Shown: piece after piece, positions 56,932 to 64,000 of the stretch
Numbering within the stretch: the stretch's first letter is position 1
Layout of the letters: each line of letters begins with the position of its first letter
Origin: Pseudomonadota bacterium
Lineage (GTDB): Bacteria; Myxococcota_A; UBA796; GCA-2862545
Assembly (NCBI GenBank): GCA_947505245.1
Contig: CANNIZ010000001.1
Coordinates: forward strand, 174,366-238,365
DNA: 64,000 bases
Direction of reading: 5' to 3'
The notes under the pieces: generated by a model
What the model saw: the letters and a program-made list of their open reading frames with translations, nothing else
What the model was told of the DNA's origin: nothing
The model's database searches: none
Position numbers and translations under genes: made by a program

Positions 56932-57581
56932 TCCGCGTGGTGATCGCCGACGACCACGCGGTGGTCCGGCTCGGCATGCGCGCGCTGCTCGAGGCGGCGC
57001 CCGACGTCCAGGTCGTCGGCGAGGCCAACGACGGCAACGAGGCGCTGCGCGTGTGCGCCGAACAGTCGCCCGATGTGGTGATCCTGGACCTGTCGATGGC
57101 GGGCATGGACGGTCTCACCGCGATGCGGGCGCTCGCCCGCCGAACGTCGCCGCCGAAGATGCTGGCGCTCACCATGCACGAGGAGGCCGATTACCTCGTG
57201 CCTGCGCTCGAAGCGGGCGCCATGGGGTACGTCATGAAGAGCGCGGCCAGCCACGACCTGCTCGAAGCGATCCGCACGGTCGCGAGCGGCCGCGTTTGGG
57301 TCCATCCGTCCGCGGCGTCGCTGCTCGCCGCGAACCTCGGGCGCCGCGCCTCGCAGGACGACGTGCGCTCGAAGTACGAGACGCTTTCGGACCGCGAGCG
57401 GGACGTGTTTCGGCTGCTCGCGTATGGTCACGGCTCCACTGACATCGGTGAGCGGCTCCACCTGTCGCCCAAGACGGTGGACACCTACAAGCGCCGTGTG
57501 AACGAGAAGCTCGGCGTGCAATCGCGCGCGGACTATGTGCGCCTCGCGCTGGACCTCGGGGTCCTTCAGAAGGAGCCGTAA
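56928..57581 (+). CDS. NarL/FixJ-family response regulator
   Basis: The 217-residue regulator has a receiver domain (RVVIADDHAVVRLGMRALLE, phosphoacceptor Asp54 in VVILDLSMAGMDG) and a LuxR-type helix-turn-helix (LSDRERDVFRLLAYGHGSTDI and LHLSPKTVDTYKRRV). It starts at TTG 56928, overlapping the kinase stop, so the two are cognate partners. Being encoded at the end of the SulP-Dab operon, it probably controls that operon and may bind the TGTCGG repeats upstream. Confidence 0.93.
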   Translation: MIRVVIADDHAVVRLGMRALLEAAPDVQVVGEANDGNEALRVCAEQSPDVVILDLSMAGMDGLTAMRALARRTSPPKMLALTMHEEADYLVPALEAGAMGYVMKSAASHDLLEAIRTVASGRVWVHPSAASLLAANLGRRASQDDVRSKYETLSDRERDVFRLLAYGHGSTDIGERLHLSPKTVDTYKRRVNEKLGVQSRADYVRLALDLGVLQKEP

Positions 57582-58495
57582 TGGCTGTTACCGGACTGCT
57601 CGCCCTGCTCGACGACGTGACCGCGATCCTCGACGACGTCGCTGTACTGACCAAGGTTGCCGCGCAGAAGACGGCCGGCATCGCGGGCGACGATCTCGCC
57701 GTGAGCTCCGAGGCGCTCGTGGGCATCGATCCGTCCCGCGAGCTGCCGATCGTCGGCAAGGTCGCTCTCGGCTCTGCGGTGAACAAGTGCGTGCTCGTGC
57801 CGGTCGCGCTGCTGCTGCCCTCGGCCGCGATCACGCCGTTGCTCGCGGTCGGTGGCACCTTCCTCTGCTACGAGGGGTTCCACAAGCTGATCCACCGCAA
57901 GGACGCGCACGACGACGCGCACCACAAGGAGCTGATCGTCGCGCTGCAGGCCGGACCGGACGCCCTCGCGAACGTGGAGTGGGACAAGGTCAAGCAGGCG
58001 ATCACCACCGACGTGGTGCTCTCGGCCGAGATCGTCGCGGTCGCCCTCGGCGCGGTGGCCGACGAACCGCTCGCGACCAAGGCGGTCGTGCTCGTGGTGG
58101 TGAGCGCGATCATGACCGTCGCGATCTACGGCCTCGTCGCGATGATCGTCAAGCTCGACGACGTGGGGCTGTTCCTGCAGCGGTCACCGGCGGGGAGCGG
58201 TCGCCATCGCGCCGGAGCGCTGCTCGTCCGTGCCGCTCCCGTGCTGATGAAGGTGATCTCAGTCGTCGGAACCGTCGCGATGTTCCTCGTGGGCGGCGGC
58301 ATCGTGCTGCACGCGTTCCACGGCGCTGAGGAGGCGCTCCACCACGTCGTGGAGGGCGCGGTCGGGGCTGCCGCGGGCGGGTGGGTGATGGCGTTCGTGC
58401 CGCTCGTCGTCGGCGTGCTGCTCGGGGCGGTGGCGGCGGGTGTGGTCGGGGCACTCGGTGGTTTGGTGGCTCGGCTTCGCCCGGCTTCGGGCTAA
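57581..58495 (+). CDS. DUF808-family membrane protein
   Basis: The 304-residue product begins GLLALLDDVTAILDDVAVLTKVAAQKTAGIAGDDLAV, a segment characteristic of DUF808 (YedI) proteins, and has about seven membrane helices with a His/Asp-rich stretch HRKDAHDDAHHKEL after the third. Family function is unknown. The start shares a base with the response regulator stop, so it is the last gene of the carbon-uptake operon rather than a chance neighbour. It might be a sensor partner or ion-handling protein, but that is a guess from position. Confidence 0.82.
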   Translation: MAVTGLLALLDDVTAILDDVAVLTKVAAQKTAGIAGDDLAVSSEALVGIDPSRELPIVGKVALGSAVNKCVLVPVALLLPSAAITPLLAVGGTFLCYEGFHKLIHRKDAHDDAHHKELIVALQAGPDALANVEWDKVKQAITTDVVLSAEIVAVALGAVADEPLATKAVVLVVVSAIMTVAIYGLVAMIVKLDDVGLFLQRSPAGSGRHRAGALLVRAAPVLMKVISVVGTVAMFLVGGGIVLHAFHGAEEALHHVVEGAVGAAAGGWVMAFVPLVVGVLLGAVAAGVVGALGGLVARLRPASG

Positions 58496-58523
58496 ACGGG
58501 GTACACCGGGCGCGGAGGTTTCC

Positions 58524-59084
58524 ATGTTGCTCGCACACCTGTTGCTCGTGAACGCGTTCGCTGCCGTCCCCGCGATGATCCCTTCCGAGGCGCCGTCCTT
58601 CGTCGTGCCCGGCACCACCATGACGTACACGGTGGACATGAACGGCAACACGAAGACGATGGTGGTGACGCTCAAGCAGGTCACCGGCGACCTCGTGTTC
58701 GACTGGTCGATGGGCGAAGGCATGGAGGGTTCGCGCACGATCACCGAGGCGGACCGGGCGTCCGCGCGCGCGCAGGACAACTACTTCGCGAACGGCGAGA
58801 CCGGCGCGCACCCGGGCACGTCGACGGTGTTCTTGAGCTCCGTGCAGATGGACGACATCGCCAAGAGCGGCAAGACCGCGGCGACGATCGACGGCCGCGA
58901 GGTGGTGCTGAAGTACAAGGGCACGGAGTCGATGGACATCGCCACCGGCGAAAGCTCGGGCATCTTCTATGTCTGGAAGCTGGTCGGTAAGGGCGTGTCG
59001 ATCAACGTGTTCGGCAACCCGATGTTCCCGGCGATCATGGAGCAGGACGTCGGCTTTCACGTGAAGATCGACCGCATCAACTAG
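58524..59084 (+). CDS. Secreted protein of unknown function
   Basis: The 186-residue product starts at ATG 58524 after GGAGG with a signal peptide (MLLAHLLLVNAFAAVPA). The mature chain is beta-rich (VVPGTTMTYTVDMNGNTKTMVVTLKQV), resembles small lipocalin- or DUF3108-like sheets, and ends GFHVKIDRIN. Its last 33 bases recur at 60329-60361. No family recognised. Confidence 0.65.
   Translation: MLLAHLLLVNAFAAVPAMIPSEAPSFVVPGTTMTYTVDMNGNTKTMVVTLKQVTGDLVFDWSMGEGMEGSRTITEADRASARAQDNYFANGETGAHPGTSTVFLSSVQMDDIAKSGKTAATIDGREVVLKYKGTESMDIATGESSGIFYVWKLVGKGVSINVFGNPMFPAIMEQDVGFHVKIDRIN
59052..59084 (+). repeat. Duplicated 3' end, source copy
   Basis: These last 33 bases of the secreted-protein gene, including its stop codon, recur at 60329-60361 with one change. 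The flanking GGGCTCG also recurs. This copy is the intact gene end. Confidence 0.85.
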
Positions 59085-59146
59085 GGGCTCGCGGGGACCG
59101 ATCGCGCGGCACGGGTCGTGCAGCGCATTCGACCATCGGAGGCACC

Positions 59147-59617
59147 ATGTTGGGTACCCTTGATGGCGAACAGATCGAACAGGTCCTGCGCACCGAGATC
59201 ATCGGCCGGATTGGCTGCACCACGGACGGTCGCGTCTACGTGGTGCCGGTGACCTACGCGTACGACGGGGAGTGCGTGTACGCACACAGTGCCGTCGGCA
59301 TGAAGGTGAAGATGATGCGGGCGAACCCCGCCGTGTGCTTCGAGGTCGACCACACGGACAACCTCGCGAACTGGCGGAGCGTGATCGCGTGGGGAACCTT
59401 CGAGGAGCTCACCGGCGAGGACGCCAAGCGCGGCATGGCGACGCTGATGCAGCGGGTGATGCCGCTGTTGACGAGCGAGACCGCCCAGCCGTCGCACGGC
59501 ATGCCGGGAGCTGCTCCCCACCCGGGCGCTCACGCGGCGGACGTCGGCCACGTTTCGGCGGTGCTGTTCCGGATCCGACTCACCGAACGCATCGGACGGT
59601 TCGAACGGCGCCCGTGA
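59147..59617 (+). CDS. Pyridoxamine-phosphate-oxidase-like flavin-binding protein
   Basis: The 156-residue split-barrel protein carries EIIGRIGCTTDGRVYVVPVTYAYDGECVYAHSAVGMKVKMMRANPAVCFEVD, the segment common to NimA/flavin-nucleotide-binding members of the PNPOx-like fold, then FEELTGEDAK. These bind FMN or F420 and reduce small molecules. A Pro/Gly/His-rich insert (SHGMPGAAPHPGAHAADVGH) precedes the last strand. Which cofactor it uses is unclear. Confidence 0.8.
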   Translation: MLGTLDGEQIEQVLRTEIIGRIGCTTDGRVYVVPVTYAYDGECVYAHSAVGMKVKMMRANPAVCFEVDHTDNLANWRSVIAWGTFEELTGEDAKRGMATLMQRVMPLLTSETAQPSHGMPGAAPHPGAHAADVGHVSAVLFRIRLTERIGRFERRP

Positions 59618-59709
59618 GCGTTCAGGGGCTCGTCCGCGCGACGGGCCTTGAATCGCCGGCCCGCGATCCGCGCGCCGCGAAAGCGCGATAAAATGGGCGC
59701 GGAGGTCCG

Positions 59710-60309
59710 ATGGGAGAGCCTGCGAAGCGCGTCGCGACCTACGAGGACGTGCTCAACGCGCCCGAGGGGATGACGGCGGAGATCCTCAACGGGGAGCTGT
59801 TCCTGTCCCCGCGCCCAGCCAGCGACCACCTGATCGCGGAAGGCGACATCTTCGGCGATCTCCGCGAAGCCTTCGGGCGACGCCGGGGCGGCACCGGACC
59901 CGGCGGCTGGTGGATCATCGTCGAGCCCGAGATGCACCTCGGCGACCCCGATCCCAAATCCCTCGTCGCCGTGCCCGACGTGGCGGCCTGGCGGCGGTCG
60001 CGCCTGCCGACGATCCCCCGCGCACCAGCGTTCACGCTGGCGCCGGACTGGATCTGCGAGGTCGTGTCGCCGGGACCGCGCAACACCCGCCGCGATCGAA
60101 TCGTCAAGCCCGACGTGTACGCGTCCCGCGGCATCCCGCACCTGTGGATCGTCGATCCGATCGGCCAGCTCCTCGAGGTCTTCCGCCTGGAAGGCGGGAC
60201 CTACCGGCGCGTTCAGGCCTTCAGCGGCGATGAGCGCGTTCGCGCAGAGCCGTTCGAGGCGGTGGAACTCGACATCGGCGGATGGTGGCTGCCCTCCGAG
60301 CCCGGCTGA
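59710..60309 (+). CDS. Uma2-family (DUF820) PD-(D/E)XK nuclease-like protein
   Basis: A 199-residue protein with the DUF820/Uma2 pattern: ATYEDVLNAPEGMTAEILNGELFLSPRP at the start, LVAVPDVAAWRRSR as the central acidic element and WICEVVSPGPRNTRRDRIVKPDVYASRGIPHLWIVDP. The fold is a restriction-endonuclease-like core, but most members have no known activity and occur in multiple copies in cyanobacteria and Myxococcota. Nothing in the neighbours indicates a target. Confidence 0.85.
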   Translation: MGEPAKRVATYEDVLNAPEGMTAEILNGELFLSPRPASDHLIAEGDIFGDLREAFGRRRGGTGPGGWWIIVEPEMHLGDPDPKSLVAVPDVAAWRRSRLPTIPRAPAFTLAPDWICEVVSPGPRNTRRDRIVKPDVYASRGIPHLWIVDPIGQLLEVFRLEGGTYRRVQAFSGDERVRAEPFEAVELDIGGWWLPSEPG

Positions 60310-60328
60310 TCGGTGAAGCGCTCGTCGA

Positions 60329-60361
60329 GGCTTTCACGTGAAGATCGACCGCATCAATTAG
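60329..60361. repeat. Duplicated 3' end, remnant copy
   Basis: The last 33 bases of the secreted-protein gene (59052-59084) reappear here without the rest of the gene. The end overlaps the C-terminal codons and the stop of the convergent formylglycine-enzyme-like gene, so that gene's tail (TSPN) is partly made from this sequence. A further 16 bases (GGGCTCGTCCGCGCGA) match 59626-59641. Confidence 0.8.
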
Positions 60362-61505
60362 GGCTCGTCCGCGCGAGACGGAAGCCGATGGTGCTCCAGC
60401 CGCGCGCGGGGTCGGTGCGGTAGCGGAAGGCGACGCTCGCGTGCACACCCACCTCGCTCCAGGCGCCGTCGCGAAAGACGCGTTCGGAGGGGGGAGGGAC
60501 CGCCGTCGGGTCAGCGCCGGTAGGGTCGGTCGCTGCGCTGGTAGACAGGGCCCCATACCAGTCCTGCGTCCACTCGTGCACGTTGCCGCTCAGGTCGTAC
60601 AGGCCGCACGCGTTCGCTACCAACTCGGCCACGGGGTGTGTCGTCGCGCAGCTGTTTTCGGTGACCCACCCGACGTCGAGGATGGCGTCGGACCCCGCAT
60701 ACCGCAGGTCCGTCCCGCAGCGCGCGGCGCCCTCCCACTCCGCCTCGGTGAGCAGCCGGTAGCCGGCGCAGGTGTAGGGGTCGGCCGCCACCACACACTG
60801 GACGGCCGGGGACTCGCCTGTACACGTGTAGCACTCGGCCAGGCCCGCCGCGCGGGACACCGCGTTTGTGTAGGCCGCCGCCTCATGCCAGGAGACGGTC
60901 TCGACGGGGCACGTCGCGCCGCAGGTCGAGAAGGTCGACGGGTTGTACCCCATCGTCGTTTGGAACTCGGCTTGCGTCACCTCCGTCGCGCCGACCTCGT
61001 AGGTGTGGGTGAGGGTCACGCTGTGCAGGACCTGGTCTGGATCGCAGTACGGCTGATTTGGCGTGCAGCCCATGTCGAACGTGCTGGCGGGGACGAGGGC
61101 GAAGTCGGGGTGCGCCTGGGAGCCGGTGTCCGCGGGGCACTCGGGGACGACGGGACAGTCGGTGTCCCCTTCCTGGCACTCGCTGCCCGCGCTTGAGCAG
61201 TCCGTGAGGCAAAAGATGTAGTCGGTCCATCTCGGGTCGGCCCAGTCGACGGTGACTTCGCCCGTGAAGACCCCGCAGTCCGCGGCGGTGTAGCAGTCGG
61301 CCGTACATTGCGTCTCGGCGGCCGCCGCGTCGGTGCATTCCGGCGATTCGGACGCGCCTGTGTCTTCGTCGTCGCTGACGCTCAGACCGCAGTCTGCGTA
61401 CTTCCCACGAATCTGCGCGGCCGCCTTTTCACAAGGGTCCTGCTGCAAGGCCTTGCACCCCGCAATGCCCGCGAGACCCAAGACCAACACCGTGTGACGC
61501 GTCAT
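60354..61505 (-). CDS. Formylglycine-generating-enzyme-like (SUMF1-type) lipoprotein
   Basis: A 383-residue protein with a lipoprotein signal (MTRHTVLVLGLAGIAGC), a cysteine-rich N-terminal region of about 115 residues with CTDAAAAETQCTADCY, and a SUMF1/FGE-type domain: FDMGC, EVTQAEFQTTMGYNPS, LLTEAEWEGAARC, LYDLSGNVHEWTQDWY, VFRDGAW and IGFRLAR. Many bacterial members are not true sulfatase activators but carry this C-lectin-like fold. Its ATG overlaps the stop of the upstream gene, so it is part of the same operon. No sulfatase is adjacent. Confidence 0.85.
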   Translation of the reverse strand: MTRHTVLVLGLAGIAGCKALQQDPCEKAAAQIRGKYADCGLSVSDDEDTGASESPECTDAAAAETQCTADCYTAADCGVFTGEVTVDWADPRWTDYIFCLTDCSSAGSECQEGDTDCPVVPECPADTGSQAHPDFALVPASTFDMGCTPNQPYCDPDQVLHSVTLTHTYEVGATEVTQAEFQTTMGYNPSTFSTCGATCPVETVSWHEAAAYTNAVSRAAGLAECYTCTGESPAVQCVVAADPYTCAGYRLLTEAEWEGAARCGTDLRYAGSDAILDVGWVTENSCATTHPVAELVANACGLYDLSGNVHEWTQDWYGALSTSAATDPTGADPTAVPPPSERVFRDGAWSEVGVHASVAFRYRTDPARGWSTIGFRLARTSPN

Positions 61506-63889
61506 CGGGGGACCCTCGTCCAGGGCGGGCCGATGAGAAAGGCCCCGTCGATCGGCAGCACGACCGCGTAGATCGACCCGTTGGTGGTGGCGGTGATCGG
61601 AATCACGCCGGTGGGGGTGACCTCGACGACCTCGCCCGTCCCATCCGGCTGGGAGGCGGTCGCGTAGACATGGCCGTCGGTCGAGGTGATCGGGGCGACC
61701 AGCGCCCGCTCGTCGAGGACGGCCACCGTCATCGCGATGGGGTCGAAGCGCCAGGTGGGTGCCATCGTGGGCTCTCCCAACATCAGCGACCCGTCCGACA
61801 GCGGCCACCACTGCGAGCCCACCAAGGGCGTGTCGCCGACCTTCTGGGCGGTCTCTCGGGCCCCGCTGGCGTCAACACAGTCGAGGCGGCCCCCCCCGAC
61901 CCCGCACAGCCGCCCGTCGGTCAGGAGGATTCCACCCACCATTTCCGCGCTCTGCGCGGCGGGGAGATCCTCGACCGTCCCGTCCGGGCGGATGACCTGG
62001 ACCGACGGGACCGGGGTCGGGACCTGCCACTGGGGCCCGTAGAGCGCAAACAGCGCGCCGCCGCCCTGCACGGGGCCGCCGTACATGCAGCTGATCCACG
62101 GCTCCGTCGAGGGACACGGCGGCATGGGGATGCCACCCCCGATGTTGCGCATCGTCGTCGAATATTCCCACGGGCCGCCGGTCACCCAAAGTCCGTACCC
62201 CCCCAGGTCCCGAATCCCGACTTGCCACCCCGTGTAGGTCCTCGACAACGGAAAGCCATCGTGATCGAGCGCGTTTCCGGCCACGTCGATCACCGAGCCG
62301 TCCCTGAGCAGCGCTACGCTGGAGTTGATCCAGGTGCCCGCGTATCGGTGCGCGGGAAACCCGAGCCGTACCGCGCCGACCCCGGGGAGCGTGGCCTCGA
62401 TCGCCCTCTCCGAACCTGTCCAGTTCGCGTCAACCGGAGCGCTCGGATCGTCCAAAATGATCGCGCAATTCCCTTGTGGACCGAACGGACCCGCGACCTG
62501 CACGGGCTCGCCGCGGAGTGTCCAACCCTCTCCGTCGAACGGCTCGTCGGATACAGGCCAGCAAACCGCGATTCCCCCGAGGATCTCCCCGGCCCCGACG
62601 CTCAGGGACGGGGCAGACCGCAAGGCGATGGGCGCCTGATCCAGGTGCGCCTTGAAGAATCCGCTCGAGTAGAACGGCACGGAGGTGGCCGAGGTCGCGA
62701 TCGCGGCGACCAACACGTCGCCTGGGTGCGTCGGGTCGACCAGCACGCCCTTGAATTCATAGGCGCCGCCGGGCTCCTCCACGCGCACCGACCCGAGCGC
62801 GGTGATCGCCACCTCGCCGGTCGTCTGGTCGATGCGCGCCTCGAACACCCGCCCGTCGGTGGTGATCGAATCCGCGACGCGCTCGTTTCCGTCGAGCAGG
62901 ATGGACACCGCTCCGGGGAGTACACCGACCGGTACGAACCCGGACAGGGTGTCGTCGGTGAGGGTCACGCGGAACAGCTGTCCGTCGAGGCCAAGGACCG
63001 CGAAATGCACGGTCGCCTCGGAGTCGACCACCGCAGGTCCGATCCAGGTCTGACCCACGAGGGCGCTCCAGTCTTCGCCCACGCCCATCGGGTCATCCTG
63101 GCGGCCGTCGGTGAACATGGCGCGGGTCAGGATGCCGTCGGTCAGCGCGGTGTAGACGGTGTTGACGGGGTTGACGGGATCGGGGACGGTTCGGAAGAAC
63201 TGGGCAGGCGGGTTGCCGAGCATCTGGTGGATCAGCGTGTGCGCGACGCCATCGATGGCCCACCCGGTGAGCGTGACGGGCATCGAGTTACCGGCGACGG
63301 GCGCGACGGCGCCAGCGCTATCGAGGGGGACACGTGCCGTGAGACCGGGGAGGATCTGCGCTGCGTTGGCGATCTCCTGCACGGGGGTGAAGCCTTCACC
63401 AAATTCGTCTGGCTTTTCCGAGGTATAGGTCGGGCATTGGGGATCGACGTAGACACTGTTCGTTACGTCGACCAGTTTGGCCGATTCGTCGAGGCGGGCG
63501 CACCAGTCGTGCGGCCACGCGCGCGTGTAGCCCCAGGCGGGGGCCTCCCCGTCGAGGTAGCCCCACAGAACGCCGTCGATCACGGCTCCAGAGAGGCCCC
63601 AGAGCTCTTGGGGGCCGGGCAGCGCGAGCACGCTCGTGAGGCGCGCGGGATCGAGCCCGGGTTCGACGTGGTCCTGGGGGGTCAGGGGCACGACCATCGC
63701 GTCGTAGCCGTCGATCATAGACCATACGTTTTCGTTCCCGCCCAGGCCCACATAGCCGACACCCTCGGCGTACCAGCGGGTGAGATTCAGGCCGCCGTCC
63801 GGAAACTCCTCGGCGATGCCCCAAACGTCGGCCGGTCCGGTCGGGAGCATCCCCGAGGTGTGACTTACGACGATCCGCCGGTCGAACAC
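61502..63889 (-). CDS. Large beta-propeller-like exported protein
   Basis: From GTG 63889 the frame encodes 795 residues with repeated Gly/Asp-rich strands (for example PSVQVIRPDGTVEDLPAAQ, GRLDCVDASGARE, TSTDGHVYATASQPDGTG), as in beta-propellers. Aromatic and Trp-rich loops recur but no calcium FG-GAP motifs are seen. The start is insecure: no ribosome site precedes GTG 63889 and no signal peptide is present, and the region just upstream reads well in another frame, so the true N-terminus may lie beyond a frameshift and outside the window. It overlaps the FGE-like gene by ATGA. Confidence 0.6.
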   Translation of the reverse strand: MFDRRIVVSHTSGMLPTGPADVWGIAEEFPDGGLNLTRWYAEGVGYVGLGGNENVWSMIDGYDAMVVPLTPQDHVEPGLDPARLTSVLALPGPQELWGLSGAVIDGVLWGYLDGEAPAWGYTRAWPHDWCARLDESAKLVDVTNSVYVDPQCPTYTSEKPDEFGEGFTPVQEIANAAQILPGLTARVPLDSAGAVAPVAGNSMPVTLTGWAIDGVAHTLIHQMLGNPPAQFFRTVPDPVNPVNTVYTALTDGILTRAMFTDGRQDDPMGVGEDWSALVGQTWIGPAVVDSEATVHFAVLGLDGQLFRVTLTDDTLSGFVPVGVLPGAVSILLDGNERVADSITTDGRVFEARIDQTTGEVAITALGSVRVEEPGGAYEFKGVLVDPTHPGDVLVAAIATSATSVPFYSSGFFKAHLDQAPIALRSAPSLSVGAGEILGGIAVCWPVSDEPFDGEGWTLRGEPVQVAGPFGPQGNCAIILDDPSAPVDANWTGSERAIEATLPGVGAVRLGFPAHRYAGTWINSSVALLRDGSVIDVAGNALDHDGFPLSRTYTGWQVGIRDLGGYGLWVTGGPWEYSTTMRNIGGGIPMPPCPSTEPWISCMYGGPVQGGGALFALYGPQWQVPTPVPSVQVIRPDGTVEDLPAAQSAEMVGGILLTDGRLCGVGGGRLDCVDASGARETAQKVGDTPLVGSQWWPLSDGSLMLGEPTMAPTWRFDPIAMTVAVLDERALVAPITSTDGHVYATASQPDGTGEVVEVTPTGVIPITATTNGSIYAVVLPIDGAFLIGPPWTRVPR

Positions 63890-64000
63890 GCCAGGGCGAT
63901 CGCAAAGTCCGTCGGAAGCGTCTGGGCCTGCCAGATCGGCTCCCGCGTGAGGCGATCGACACGGACGCGCTCCTGAGATCTACTCTGGCAGGCGGACGAC
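63865..64000 (-). CDS. Partial frame running into the window end (N-terminal part or separate gene)
   Basis: On the minus strand a frame enters at the window edge, reads SSACQSRSQERVRVDRLTRE and PIWQAQTLPTDFAIALAC, and stops at TAA 63865-63867, overlapping the next frame by 25 bases. The SSAC start resembles a lipoprotein cleavage site. It is either the end of an upstream gene or the true N-terminus of the propeller-like protein, shifted by one base near 63888. Confidence 0.4.
   Translation of the reverse strand, partial: SSACQSRSQERVRVDRLTREPIWQAQTLPTDFAIALACSTGGSS

Overview
This is a 64 kb chromosomal window from a high-GC, Gram-negative bacterium, most likely a member of the Myxococcota. 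The evidence is the set of FG-GAP and MopE-type lipoproteins, an Asp/Thr linker followed by a MYXO-CTERM-like tail on one of them, many lipoprotein signals, and GTG/TTG starts with overlapping stop/start codons. I saw no rRNA, tRNA, insertion sequence, prophage or CRISPR array. Genes are dense; the only gene-poor stretch over 300 bases is 46528-47059.

Layout. 1-12.5 kb: end of an MFS transporter, envelope lipoproteins including a cyanophycinase-like one, gyrB, a giant FG-GAP/MopE lipoprotein, a redoxin lipoprotein whose reading frame crosses an in-frame TGA (selenocysteine), and a MORN-type protein. 12.6-16.9 kb: a three-gene 2-oxoacid oxidoreductase in which gamma, a GltD-like flavoprotein and a ferredoxin domain are fused. 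16.9-23.2 kb: TerB-like protein, FG-GAP protein, alcohol dehydrogenase, sugar-kinase-like protein, hydrolase and a PIN/Phd toxin-antitoxin pair. 23.3-28 kb: a TetR-controlled tripartite EmrAB-TolC-type pump. 28-41.7 kb: membrane protein, small aspartic protease, an operon of two isocitrate/isopropylmalate dehydrogenase paralogues with CHAD and SixA, a fibre-like protein, a SulP transporter, an Old Yellow Enzyme, an orphan adenine methylase, an FG-GAP lipoprotein and peptide deformylase. 41.7-46.5 kb: MMPL/RND exporter, a membrane-anchored unknown and P5C dehydrogenase.

47-58.5 kb is the most coherent block: two beta-carbonic anhydrases from different subgroups, a bicarbonate-type SulP transporter, DabA, DabB, an additional NuoM/NuoN-like membrane subunit, a NarL-type two-component system and a DUF808 membrane protein. 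Apart from the flanking carbonic anhydrases and a DUF2490 gene, the genes run head to tail with overlapping or near-overlapping ends. This looks like an inorganic-carbon uptake system with its own regulator; a TGTCGG direct-repeat array lies in the divergent promoter. The last 5.5 kb hold small enzymes and a lipoprotein operon cut by the window edge.

The strongest findings are the selenoprotein with a bacterial SECIS-like hairpin, the regulated carbon-uptake locus, the flavoprotein-fused oxidoreductase, a 172-bp imperfect palindrome between the two dehydrogenase paralogues, and a 253-bp inverted duplication of a gene 3' end that brackets 6.5 kb. All functional statements are read from sequence and family knowledge; no searches were run.
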